NCBI GenBank assembly: GCA_000697665.1
Contig: KL197712.1
Location: forward strand, 443,412-507,411
DNA: 64,000 bases
Reading direction: 5' to 3'
Source of the DNA: Jaapia argillacea MUCL 33604
Lineage: Eukaryota > Basidiomycota > Agaricomycetes > Jaapiales > Jaapiaceae
How positions within the stretch are numbered: the stretch's first letter is position 1; each line of letters starts with the position of its first letter. Made by a program: the position numbers and the translations under genes. The notes beneath the pieces are model-generated. The model saw only the letters and a list, made by a program, of their open reading frames with translations. It was not told the DNA's origin and did no database searches. Positions 1 through 10,755 of the stretch are shown piece by piece.

Positions 1-870
1 TTTACAGCCCAATCCCTCTCGTAAGATGAAGGATATCCCCTAAGAAAGTATATTAGAACTTAGGTCTTCTTCTACCCAGCTAGCTCGGTACTCACACTCA
101 AGCGGCCGTCCTACTGCTGTTCATGCCACTCAAATAACCCGTACGCTCCGCCTAACACATTCTTGCTCTTATTCCCGATCCAACTCCCACCCCCAGAAAG
201 CCGCAAATTCCACTTGGGTGGTCATCCCAGGCGGCAACTTAATGAAGAGGTCGGCACTCCTAATCTTGCCGGCCCAAGCTGCAACGGGCGCGATCTGATA
301 GGAAGAAGATGGGTTGTGGGAGTTTCAGACCGAGTAAGTTCACGAGAGAACGGAGGTAGACCTGGGGAGAGTGTTGCCATTGTTTCGAGCTGCTGCCATA
401 GTAGACGCTGAGAAGTTGGACACTCAAGCCTATCCAGGCGAGCGAGAGGGTAGGCCAGTACATAATTTCCTTGCAGGTATCGGCGGTGGTGTTGGTGGAG
501 TACGAGTTGGCGGAGTGAATTGAAGCGGTGAAACAAGGGAGAACGGAGTTTGCAACTTCAACATGGACGCGGCAGCAGGACAGATGGGGCTACAAAAGAG
601 CAGAGAGTTTTCTTCGGCGCAAGCACACGTTCGGTCTTCATCGGCGGAAAGCGGGTAAAATCTGGAAGTGTGGAGGAGAACAGACCAGTGTTTTGCATTC
701 AATGGTTATCGTCAGAGGAAGATTGAGCGCTCTCCAATGCACTCTGCACCGAACAATTCAAGGACTTCCGTCGGCTGAAGGACCGGCGGGAATCTTCATC
801 GGCATTTTCCGACCATCGCGTTTCTTGGAATCTAAATTGGCGAACTGGACTTTACACCTCAGTCTCTCTC
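1..870. other. No confident gene; possible minus-strand 5' end
   Basis: I recognise no gene here. Short open frames occur on the minus strand between about 222 and 702, including a stretch rich in Pro and Thr near 430-560 and a hydrophobic stretch near 260-463 (YWPTLSLAWIGLSVQLL). They could be the first exons of a gene running leftwards out of the window, but no family signature or clear splice chain is visible. The segment also holds the promoter of the ERV1-like gene that begins near 877. Confidence 0.25.
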
Positions 871-876
871 GATTTC

Positions 877-1457
877 ATGACCAACGGCACGCCCTCGCCT
901 ACTGATGCTAAAGCTAGCAAGGATCTCCCCCCAGGCGTGGTCATGGGCCAGATGGCAAGCCGTGCAAAATCTGCACCGCCTTTCGAAACTGGAAACCTGC
1001 TGCGCCCTCCGGTCAGAAACAAAAGACCAACCGAAATGCTGCCATAGCAGGCACTATGGCCACTCTCGCCTACGGCACTTCCTCTGGTTCTCCCCCTGAC
1101 CCCCCTTCACGCCCTGACAACTGTCCTCCCGACGTAGAACAGCTGGGACGCGCTACATGGACATTCCTCCACACGACTGCTGCATATTACCCCAACAAGC
1201 CCTCACCCGCTCAGCGTGCCAATATGTTGAACCTGCTTCATTCACTGCCAATCTTATACCCATGTTCATGGTGTGCCTTGCATCTCGGACAAGAGATGAA
1301 GGTTCATCCTCCCGATGTCTCGAATAGGGCGCGGTTGAGTCGATGGCTCTGTGAGAGGCATAATGACGTGAATGTTCGGTTGGGAAAGGAGGTATTTGAT
1401 TGTGGCAAGACGGACGAAAGGTGGAAGGATGGCCCCCCTGATGGTAGCTGCGATTGA
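877..1457 (+). CDS. ERV1: ERV1/ALR-type FAD-linked sulfhydryl oxidase, apparent frameshift in 5' part
   Basis: Mitochondrial intermembrane-space sulfhydryl oxidase that reoxidises Mia40 in the disulfide relay and passes electrons to cytochrome c (family knowledge). The main frame from 948 reads GKPCKICTAFRNWKP, the N-terminal shuttle CxxC of ERV1, then LGRATWTFLHT (FAD helix), the active-site pair PCSWC, and the C-terminal Cys pair around CERHNDVNVRLGKEVFDC, ending DGSCD and TGA. An ATG at 877 opens MTNGTPSPTDAKASKDLPPG in another frame. The two frames would join as VVMG-PDGKPC if the run at 945-949 held one more C. No intron fits the gap, so this is a 1-nt deletion, a sequencing or assembly error, or use of the internal Met at 1056, which would drop the shuttle CxxC. 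The identity is firm; the intact 5' structure is not. Confidence 0.8.
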
Positions 1458-2308
1458 AGGAACTACATAGAGTGGATGTGAGCATCATTCTACCCGGTTA
1501 CTAATTCGCATACTCAATCTACCTAGTTCAGCCAATTGTTCTTATAAAATATTATCGATTCCCACCTCCGCATGATTGCGCCCTTCAAGTGGCTCATGTT
1601 CTGTGAACCCCGACCAAGATTTCAACCTACCTCAAACCACTGAGCGCAAGTGCGGCAAAACAAGTCTAATCACATACTCGTCGCGATGACATCATTGAAT
1701 TCGAATTGGCTCCCAAGACCTGCCCCTTCGCATATACCGCGTAACTTCAAGACCATTAGCCGAGGAAACTGTCCGAGTCTCTGAGTTATACTAATAATTA
1801 GCGGGTGTGAAGTCCCCTGGCGATCTCTTTGACAACCTGAACATCTGTGCGGGACTCTATCTACAATGTGAGAGGATTTGAATATTTTCCAGGTGTTTCC
1901 TGACGCCGAAACTCCCAGTGGTCAGCGCCTTCGTCTGCTCGGGCTTTTATCGACGTTTCGTCTCTGCATAAGTCCGACGCAAAAAAACTGGGTATGAGTG
2001 AGTGGTAGATCCACGCATTGATCCGCACATGTCAAATCATCTCCACATGATGCCGCCGGTAAAATCGATTGCCGAATTTTCATACGACCTTAGACTGGGT
2101 GCAAAGCCATTCAAGCGCTTGCTGTCATATTCTTCCATTCCGGGCACCATTTGTTAACCATTGACGATGCAATCGCGAGATTACCCTTCGCTTCATGACT
2201 CGCCCCACTAGCGACATTTGGTTTCCCCAACCCTTCCTCTGAAGCATCCCACTGTCTTTGTCTCTTCTGTGATCTCAGGCTCCCTTCCCTTTGGTCGTTT
2301 CAGAACCT
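1458..2308. other. Intergenic, no gene seen
   Basis: About 850 bases between the ERV1-like gene and the DUF6533-like gene. No open frame with recognisable content, no tRNA-like structure and no obvious repeat was seen. A CT-rich stretch around 2210-2290 immediately precedes the next ATG and looks like a fungal promoter or 5' leader. Confidence 0.5.
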
Positions 2309-2801
2309 ATGGCCGACCAACTCGTTGCTCTGGCTGCTGCTGTTCAGGACATCCGATTGATGAGAGTCTGCCAACGTATGTTCAGCTCAACGAACCTCGC
2401 CGTCGAGCTGTTTGTGATTTATGTGGGATCTCTTTTTGCCTGTAGTCGCCGCAACCTTTGTGGCGCTGTATGATCACGGTAAGTGGCGTATAGGGATCGG
2501 GACCTCAAGCTTGACATTGTGATGTTTCTTCAAGCCCTCACGATTGACCTGGAGGTAATTGGCACTTCTTCTTCAGTGTTGTCTCAGTAATTCTGATAAA
2601 TTCGCTGAAGGTCGAGTTGATATGGGTATATTTTTTATCCATTCCAAAGGGAAAATGGCGGTTGACACTTGCCCGAAGAAAAAGCGGTGGTCTCTGGCCA
2701 AGATTCTTTTCGCGGTCGTGAGTTGTCTACCGACGACTCAAAACACTCTCTTGTGGTTCACACCATGCACAGAACCGCTATCTTGGCAGCGCCGTTCTCA
2801 T
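2309..2801 (+). pseudogene. DUF6533-type membrane protein, 5' half; 3' half not found
   Basis: DUF6533 proteins are multi-pass membrane proteins of unknown function expanded in basidiomycetes. Splicing exons 2309-2375, 2446-2478, 2535-2554, 2611-2625 (15 nt), 2679-2717 and 2773-2801 keeps phase and gives MADQLVALAAAVQDIRLMRV, then LAATFVALYDHALTIDLEVE, LIWKKRWSLAKILFAVNRYL and GSAVLM. That is the DUF6533 N-terminal pattern: aromatic or acidic LTxDLEVxxIW, then a basic WSLAKxLFxxNRYL. After 2801 the choices I tried reach stops within tens of codons, and I could not extend the remaining transmembrane segments through 2810-3340. It may be a decayed copy, or a gene whose 3' exons I could not resolve. 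The family call is fairly secure; pseudogene status is an inference. Confidence 0.55.
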
Positions 2802-3356
2802 GTAGGTTGTGATAATTTTTCTAAACCCAGTAGCCTGACCGTTCTTGCAGCCTTGAAACAGCCCGCCAGTTTTCTCTTTAGGTGACTGGAGAGAAATCGC
2901 TGACGCCATCTAGTATTCTTCAATGAAAGCCTTTCAGATCGGGTTCATAGCCGTTGTTTATCAATCGCAACACATCCTTCAACCTCATTCCCAGGGGTAT
3001 GTCATTCCATCGGAAGTCATGATTCATCTCCAACGCGTCTTCCCCATAGCTGTGAGGATGCTTCTTCTTCAACTGGAACTGGTGTGTTCGTACGGAAATT
3101 GACTATCCGGTTTGGTCTTTACAATCGTACTGTCGTTTTGGACAGGCAGATGAACATTCAATGTTCACCACTACGCTCATCAGTTTCATCTCAACTCTCG
3201 TCTTGATTGGGACTCACAAATCTGCCGCAAGGACTCGAGCCTCTCTTTCTTCCTGACCTCAGGTAGACCCTGAAACGAGCGACAGTCGCTTTATAATACC
3301 AGCCGAACAAAATCGCAAGAATTCCTCCCCATATTTACTCGTAAAATTCCTAGCGC

Positions 3357-4396
3357 TTAGAACAGAATCTCAAGCTCAACCTGGGTAAAAGACCGCCGCC
3401 GAGCGTTATGATGATGTCAGACGTGGATGGGGGCTCAACGAGGGTACTTACCTTGGATACCACCCTGTCTATCTCCTCCTTCAACTCGTCAGAAAAGAGC
3501 TTCATGTCCATCACTGACTGACTACAATGCTGACAGTCACGGGCTATCTCAAGCGCCTTCCTCAGAGTCACTCCTTTGCACACAGACGAACATGGCATGA
3601 TGGCCAGCGCCTCCCCAGTACTCTCCATATAATCCATCCACCACTGAGGAACCAACCTGGATTTTCGGCTGACAAAAACCGAGCCCGAGTACTTGGGGCA
3701 AGTGGTGCACAGGCGGGAAAAGAAGACATAATTCGTCCTGATCGTCCACTTGGAACCAGGCCGACTGGCCAACAGGCTGACATCATCGCTGCAGCGGCGA
3801 TGATATCTCAGCAATGGAAGGTACTCATCAGCAGTGATCCCTTGAAGGTCGTCAAAGTGTTCAAAAAGTTTCGTGATGGGATATTGGAGAGTCCAACGCG
3901 CTGCGGCCTTGGCCAGTGGCACCACCTTATGCCGACATGCCATGACGTAGGCTCGTGCAGGTTCCTCCTCTAGGAATCGCTGGTCGACTAACCTCTCCCC
4001 CACCCACTGTATCAACTCCTCCATGTCGTATTTCCGAGCCGTCTCCCAAAGTTGCACCGTCTCTTCTAAAGTGTCCAGCACCGGGTTACGCACTGGATAG
4101 CAGAAAGTCAACATCAGTTCTATGACTTCGCTGGGTTCCGTGAGTGTGATGACAGGCAATCCATCCTTTATCTCCCCTGTTAACCCTCCAACCATAGCCC
4201 CATCATGTCCTCCTATGTTCGGCTGCGGTAAATTGAACATCGACCGGAAGAATGGTGAGGCAAGTGAGAGAATCGACTTGAATGTCCGAAAATCGATGTT
4301 ATCAGAGGTGCGCAAGATAACATCAGCTCCGACATCATTGAATGGTGTGGGGGCATCGAGATAAACAAGAGGGCCACTCGGTTCTGTTTGAGACAT
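3357..4396 (-). CDS. BTB/POZ domain protein, copy 1 of 8
   Basis: Two exons, 4396-3452 and 3380-3357, with a 71-nt intron, encode 322 aa. The N-terminal half is a BTB/POZ fold: DVILRTSDNIDFRTFKSILS, then LASPFFRSMFNLPQP. BTB domains dimerise and often act as CUL3 adaptors (family knowledge), but no partner can be inferred here. The C-terminal half, shared by all eight copies, holds conserved Trp and His residues and two Cys pairs, CTTC and CQHC. The chosen start MSQTEPSG lies about 30 residues before the BTB domain; an upstream in-frame extension to 4651 lacks similarity to the paralogs. The last exon supplies only V-E-L-E-I-L-F, a tail echoed in other copies. First of four tandem copies on one strand. 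Confidence 0.85.
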
Positions 4397-4658
4397 CAGT
4401 GGGCGAGGTGGAATGGGTCTCAAATGTGCTGAAATGTCGATAAGACCCGGATAAGTTAAGACAATGCCAGGATGAAAAGAAGCGTTAGAACATTGCCACG
4501 TGCGCAGTCGACTTCGAAACAAGTGGTTCGCTTGTTCGCAAAATACAACTAAGTACAGCGCTGGCCTCGACCTCTCGAAACTCAACACAATGATCCTGAG
4601 CTCTACCACACAGGCAAAGGTCCGATGGACCCGTTGGAGTCGTTGATCCATATCGAAC

Positions 4659-5678
4659 TCAAAGAGAAACCTGTGGATTTCCAGTTGAAGATTGATCGAC
4701 GAGGAACCAAAATCCCTTGCTCACCTCCGATATCACCCTGTCTATCTCTTCTCCGAAAACTTCTGAAAACAACTTCAAGTCCATCTGAGCGGCCGGTCCA
4801 CATCTACTACACGACTCCCTGGCTATATTCAGCGCCTTCCCTGTCACCTCATCCTCCATGATAACAGATTTGCAGGGCCGAATTTGAAGAACTTCCCCTA
4901 CGTGCACCAAGTACTGCAGGAACCATTTTGCGACCGACTGCGAGAGACCGAAGCGTACCTTAGAACGATGGTGATGGCAGGAAGTGCAAGTGAAGAAGTT
5001 GTACTGAAAGGTGCTGATCCAACTAAGACCTGGACTCTGAGTATGGTTCACCAAGGCACTGACCACCTCGCTACAGCGTCGATGGAATTTCATCAACCGA
5101 ACAAACGCTCCCGCCGTAATGGCCTCCAATTCGTGGTGGTCGGCGTGGATATCGAGATCTGCCCTGGGATAACGCAACGTCCAGATCGCTGCAGCCTTCG
5201 CTAATGGATCCAACCTGTAACGACAGGCGATCGCATAGGCTCGAACGGGTTCATCCTCCAAAAAGCGTTTCTCGACGAACTGCGATCCCAGCCACTTCAT
5301 CAACTCCTCAATCTCGTACTTGCTTGCTGCCTCCCATAAATCCTGAACTTCCTGCAAAGTCTCCATAGTTGGATGACACATAGGATAGCAGAATATCAAC
5401 ATGTTTTTGACGACCTCGCTGTGTTCGGTGAGTTGAACAACGGATACCCCATTCTTCATCTCGGCACCTGATCCTCCAGCTTTGGTTCCTTCGGGTCCCT
5501 CTGCTTGGCCTGGCTGTGGCAAGCTAAACGTCGAGCGGAAGAATGGCGACGCCAAAGATAGGAGCAACTTGAATGTGTGAAAATCGACACCGTCGGACGA
5601 TCTCAGAATGATGTCGGCTTCATCGTTGACGAAGGGAGCTGAGGCGTCTGGCATTTCGCCGACTGTGTTGACTGGCAT
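4659..5678 (-). CDS. BTB/POZ domain protein, copy 2 of 8
   Basis: Exons 5678-4725 and 4670-4659 are separated by a 54-nt intron (GTGAGC to CAG) whose length is a multiple of three and which has no stop, so an unspliced reading also looks open. The product is 321 aa. The BTB domain begins at ADIILRSSDGVDFHTFKLLL and continues LASPFFRSTFSLPQP. The C-terminal half carries FFTCTSC and SCSRCG. This copy is closest to copies 1 and 3 by eye, for example MDLKLFSEVFGEEIDRVISE against MKLFSDELKEEIDRVVSK, consistent with local tandem duplication. Substrate and cellular role are unknown. Confidence 0.85.
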   Translation of the reverse strand: MPVNTVGEMPDASAPFVNDEADIILRSSDGVDFHTFKLLLSLASPFFRSTFSLPQPGQAEGPEGTKAGGSGAEMKNGVSVVQLTEHSEVVKNMLIFCYPMCHPTMETLQEVQDLWEAASKYEIEELMKWLGSQFVEKRFLEDEPVRAYAIACRYRLDPLAKAAAIWTLRYPRADLDIHADHHELEAITAGAFVRLMKFHRRCSEVVSALVNHTQSPGLSWISTFQYNFFTCTSCHHHRSKVRFGLSQSVAKWFLQYLVHVGEVLQIRPCKSVIMEDEVTGKALNIARESCSRCGPAAQMDLKLFSEVFGEEIDRVISEVSKGFWFLVDQSSTGNPQVSL

Positions 5679-5931
5679 GGTGGTAATACAGGGTGCTGGC
5701 GACGGGCGCTGGAAAGAGCTCTCATCGATATCATATCATATCAGAGGCAACCCATGAGGCGCGGATCTGAGAGTTCTTTGGCGCCTGTCAGCCTAATAGC
5801 CACATCTCTGCTTCCTGTGTCCACCGTTGCCACACACTGTAAGTAGGGATGTGTGCTTCAATTCAAGTCTAGCTGCCATCGACATCACCATTGGATATTC
5901 CTGACCTCACCCTACTGCCGTGCTCGCCCGC

Positions 5932-6961
5932 CTAAAATCCGGCTTCAAGCAAAATCTGAAAGACGCCGCCATTATCTACCCGACAAGCATCGAGAGGAGC
6001 TATTTGTCCAACTCACCTGTGATGTTACCTTTTCTATCTCTCCCCCCAAGACATCTATGACATCCTTCAATTCCATATGCGCCAAAGGCCCACATTTCGA
6101 ACAGGATTTCTGGGCTTTTTTTAGGGGTTCCATACTGATCTCTTCTATCATTATGCTAGCCTTGCAGGGACGAGCCTTCAATGCCTCCTGAGCATTCTTC
6201 ATAAACTCCATCCACCAATTCCTTGCCCCAAAAGCTTCGGTCGATCGATCGACCGGTACCCAGCCGTCGCCTCTTTGACACCCTGAGCAGTTCAGGAAGT
6301 TGTATCGTGTACTCGTCATCCAGGGAAACTCTCTTCCAGCAGCCAAGGAGCTGGCGACATCGCTGCAACGGTTGTGAAATTTCAACAACCGAACCAAAGT
6401 TCCAGCGGAAATATCTTCAAGCTCATCGAAGTTCTTGTATAGATCTGTGATAGGGAACTGGAGGCTCCACTGTGCTGCAGCTTTGATTAACGAGTCGGCG
6501 TGGTATCGACACCCAAGCGCATACGCTCGGACAGGCTCCTTCTCATGGAACCGCTTTTCCACCAACTGCAGTCCCAACCACTCAATCAAGGCCTCCATAT
6601 CATACTTTCGCGCCACCTCCCACAGGTCCAACACCTCCTCCAAGGACTTCAAGGTAGGATTGCGTGTGGGATAGCAGAATGCCAGCATATTCGTTATGAC
6701 TGGGCTTCGCTCGGCGAAGGGAACGACAGGCACTCCATCTTTCGATTCGCCTGATGTCTCGTCGACGGCTTCTCCTTTTGATTGGGGCAGGCCAAACATA
6801 GTGTCGAATACGGGTGATGCTAGAGCGAGTATCGCCTTGAATGTTCGAAAGTCGACGTTATCGGATGAGCCGAGAATGATATCTCCTGTTCGTTTGTTGA
6901 ATGGGGCGGGAGCATCACTGTAGATGGGTACTATCTCCATGGCAGTGGTGGTGGAAGGCAT
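5932..6961 (-). CDS. BTB/POZ domain protein, copy 3 of 8
   Basis: Exons 6961-6017 and 5955-5932, with a 61-nt GTGAGT-CAG intron, give 322 aa starting MPSTTTAMEIVPIYSDAPAP. The BTB core is DIILGSSDNVDFRTFKAILA and LASPVFDTMFGLPQS. The C-terminal half holds FLNCSGCQRG and SCSKCGPLAHMELKD, the same paired CxxC layout as its neighbours. The final exon encodes ILLEAGF. The intergenic gaps to copy 2 (about 250 nt) and copy 4 (about 370 nt) are short and hold no other gene. Likely a lineage-specific duplicate of unknown function. Confidence 0.85.
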
Positions 6962-7333
6962 GACGATGGCCGTTGGGTGTTCAGTCGGTAGGGTCTATCG
7001 AAGTTGCAAAAGCGTTGGCTACTGCTGGACAGCGAATCTGATCTTGAATCGATGTGATTGCACAATAGGCGCTCAGAGGTCACTTGACATAACCCACTTA
7101 GCCCTCCTCCATGCCACGGCGAGGCTCGGGCAAGACGTGTCGATCATTCCGACGAGAAACTCAGAAAATCACCCTCGATTGCACGGAAGCGGAGATGAAG
7201 ATGGACCAAACTTGCTGTACAGCTCAAGTATCCTGAACCCAACTGGCTGTCTCTCCGGATCTCATGTTGTCACAAAGAAAATATGATCCTCCCGTCCTTG
7301 GAACGTAATGTTCAACGCGACCTGTGAGTGATT

Positions 7334-8349
7334 CTAGGTCACCTGCGATCCATGAAATGCAAGTCGCAAAGGAGATAACTCACCATCGAAGTTAGCTCCT
7401 CGATCTTCCGATCGAACCCTTGGACAAAGTCGCGCATATCCTTCACTGCTTTACGCCGACATGTTTTGCATTCAAGGCCTGTGTTGAGATGTTTGTTGTA
7501 TACCGAGAATTGTGTGGCAAATCCGCCATGAGGCCGACTTTTCAGCAAACCTCCCGCACTCTTCATATACTCAACCCACCACTTTCTGGGTGGATTTTCC
7601 CAAGTCGGTGTGTCGGTGCCCTTTTCGCCTGCTGCGCAGTCTGGGCAGGTCAAGAAACGGTACTGTCGCTCATACCCGATCCACTCGAAGGCCGACGTGA
7701 GGCCACTAGCGGCTACCCCGCACCGCCAATGGTACTGTAGAAGCCGGCTATAATCTTCAACCGTGATGCCCGTCATAGAGGGCTTGAACGACAGAAGATC
7801 CTCGAAATGGCGTCGCAAGGTGTATTTGGCATACGCAAGCACCACTTGTTCTATCTTGTGATGACATCCTATGGCGAACACTCCGATAGGATCCTTTTCT
7901 AGGAAGCGAGGTGATGTGATGCTCTCCACCACGAACCGTCGCAACTCGTCCATCTCGTACTTGATGGCTGCGTCCAACAGCTTCCGAGCACCCTCCAGGT
8001 CACAGGTCGTCATATCGGGGTTGCTACCGGGGTAGTAGAACCGAAGCATGCGTTCCAAGGTAAGATGATCTTCCGTCATGTCAATGATTGGCATGGAGCC
8101 CGTGCGACCGGCTGCGTGCTCTCCGGGATCAGCATCTGACAGCGAGCTCGTGACTGTCGTCGGGTCCGGCTGTGGTAAGGAGAACATGTCGCGGAAGACA
8201 GGTGAAGCCAACGATAGGAATAACTTGAAGACGCGAAAGTCGACGTTGTCTGGAGTGTGGAGAATCACATCTGCATGTGGATGGTCAAGCAGTGGAGGCG
8301 GGGTGTATTTGGTTTGTGCGGGAGCAGTGTCCAGGTCGTGCGTCGACAT
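7334..8349 (-). CDS. BTB/POZ domain protein, copy 4 of 8
   Basis: Exons 8349-7384 and 7342-7334 with a short 41-nt intron give 324 aa. Start chosen at the ATG of MSTHDLDTAPAQT; the few codons upstream have no ATG. The BTB domain reads ADVILHTPDNVDFRVFKLFL and SLASPVFRDMFSLPQPD. The C-terminal half has FLTCPDC and LECKTCRRKAVKDM, so both Cys pairs are intact. It is more diverged from copies 1-3 than they are from each other. The last exon adds only two residues before the stop. Confidence 0.85.
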
Positions 8350-10755
8350 GGTAAATACGCTCAAACACCCCGTCTACTTGTGTAGTAGCAAGCCGCTTTT
8401 CTTCCACTAAATCTTGGGTTCAAGAGGATTCGAAGGTACAACAGATAGGCAAGAATATGTTGCGTCACTTGCAGCCGGTAATCACAACCGTAAAATCCAG
8501 TCGATCGTCGGTGGGTGCAAGGTTAGCGACTAGTTGATCTCAGATGGGTAAGCAATTCAGTAGCAGAAGAATGACTCCAGAGCGTGATAACGTGGCACAA
8601 GGATGTGCCTTTCTCCTCTATTCAAACACCTGGATTTGCGTAGAAGGTTTTTTTCCATGTGATTTTGAGGGCGGAGCGCCCGATGCGTAAAAAAATGGGA
8701 CGGATGAGGATGAGGATCTTGAGTTTGCGAGCGGGCGTCCGTGAATATGAATGAGGCGCGGGGCTGATGATTTTCGGGGAAAAGGTTGAATGGAGAAGGG
8801 GCGTAGCAATGGAACGAACCCAGGTCTATACCGATAGACAACCAGACAATTATCCATGCCCGCGGCTTCAGCGCGGGAGTGTGGACGAGTCATTGGATCA
8901 ACAGGGATTACAGAAATAGGGTTATACTTTGGTTATGGGGCAGAAAACCACCGGACGGATGTCGGGGAATATAAAGCGACAGAGTTCACACCCTAGTTTG
9001 CGCAGGAGGAGCATGTTCTCCGAGTGTTTTGCACGCACTCAGCTGATCGCGGAGTGAGAGCCTGAGAGGGGAAAGGAGAAAGGAGGCTCGGAGCGGAGGA
9101 CTGGACTAACGCATGTCGATCCATCTGCACTGATAAGATATCAACGGTGCTTCTCGCTATAATCAATGTAGATCTGCATCCATCTTCGAATTCGATCACA
9201 GGCTAATCTGCATGATGTAAGGTGTTGAAGTGGGCGGGCGACGAAGGCCAGGGGCTGAGGAAGGCGGATGGGTTCGAATGTTGACCACATCGGGCAGGAA
9301 CGTCGGTGGAGCAATGGAGTGTGCTGTTGCATATTTCTGTCGAGAGGGGCAACGAGATCAGATAAGGCAAGTGTGAAATTGCAGTGTGGTCCAAGGATGA
9401 TCACGCTGCAGCTGAGATGGTCTGAGACGGTATATGCGGAAATCTAAATAAGTCATAAGGTAACTCCGAACCGTGCATCCGGGTCTCTGGGGCGTAGAAG
9501 AACGTGAGTCGGAGGACAGAAAAATGCTGCGCAGAGAGTATTATTGTGCAGGATGGATCAAGTCGGGAGTAAAAAGACGCGGGAAGGAGCTTCGGAGGAT
9601 GGAGAGGTAAGAGTCACGGCAGGAGCTTGTGAACAAAACGACATGGTGGAATGTCTGGGAAACCATCTGCCAGACTTTGCAGGTTCGCGGGGAAAGAGAA
9701 TGATATGGCTCACGACATGCCGCGGACGCCAACGTTCCGGCATTATCATGGAAGCAAGAAGAAGCGTAAAGCCAGGCGGCTTGGAAATATTGCCACGAAA
9801 CTGGCGCGAATCTGCGTGCATTTTGATCTCATCACGCTGGGTGCGAATAGCCAATACAAGCCCAATGCGGAGAAATTGCGGGTCTGTACGTTGAACGTTT
9901 GAGAGTCGTCAGGTGGGATGTACGCGTAAGGTTACACTGGCAAGCGCTCAGGAAGATGTGGCGCTAGCTGGCGGGGCTGTCCAAAATCCCATCACCACAT
10001 GACAGTGACAGGGTTCGACGGTGGGGACAGGAGACGGTTGTCGAGAGGACGGAACTCGGACAAGTTTTGAACAAGTGATCCGTTGGTGGCAACATGGCCC
10101 AGTTACCCAAAATATAACCTTACATGCGACAGGCACGGCAACAGCCTAGGTTCGACGTACAGGATCGCATAGCCTAAAACATTGACCAATGTGTTGGCAG
10201 GAGATCGAAGAGGGGGATGTGCGTCGCGAGAGGTCGGGATGGACAGCGAGAGAAGATTTCCAGGGGATTTGTTGAAATGGAGGACAGGACGAGGGGAGGA
10301 TTGGATGGACGGGCAGCCGAAAGGAAAATGCAGAGCAGCTGAGTCAGGAGTTCTGGGATTGGGAACGGAGGCAGTAAACGGAGGACGGACCGGGGCTTGG
10401 ATGTCGGGGTCGTAATTCGGAAGGGACAGGAATAAACCAACCAGCTTTCATCTGCACAACCCCACCTTGCAAAAAATCGTCATCACCCAATCTTCGACAT
10501 GGCTTTTTAGTTCTTGACATCCACCACCACCATATTCGTGAAATTCGTGCATGTGCTCCTGCTTGTCTACTTTTCGGCTCTAGTCACCCCTGTCACCTGC
10601 TGCATCCACTCGGTCATAACCCCGTCTGGTTTTCCTTGTGCTTCATCCCGACTCCTACTCATCTGACATCCAATCGTCACACACGAAAATTCCTTCACTC
10701 GAACTCGACTTCATCGTGTGGACTGCCTAGTTGATCCTTCGTCTGAGGATCGCTC
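8350..10755. other. Long gap without a recognised gene
   Basis: About 2.4 kb between BTB copy 4 and the REG1-like gene. Several short open frames exist on both strands (for example 8557-8893 minus and 9544-9902 plus), but they show no family motif, no consistent splice chain and no shared phase, so I do not call them. The last 300 bases before 10756 are rich in CT runs and hold the REG1 promoter and leader. A large regulatory region or a fast-evolving gene cannot be excluded. Confidence 0.4.

Noticed and set aside
3527-3973. 148-codon plus-strand frame inside BTB copy 1
   Set aside because: It is the antisense shadow of the BTB coding exon, with no ATG-supported family content; the same pattern recurs opposite the other BTB exons.
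9544-9902. Overlapping plus-strand frames of 83-116 codons as small genes
   Set aside because: No motif, no signal peptide, no supporting splice sites, and frames of similar length occur on the other strand.
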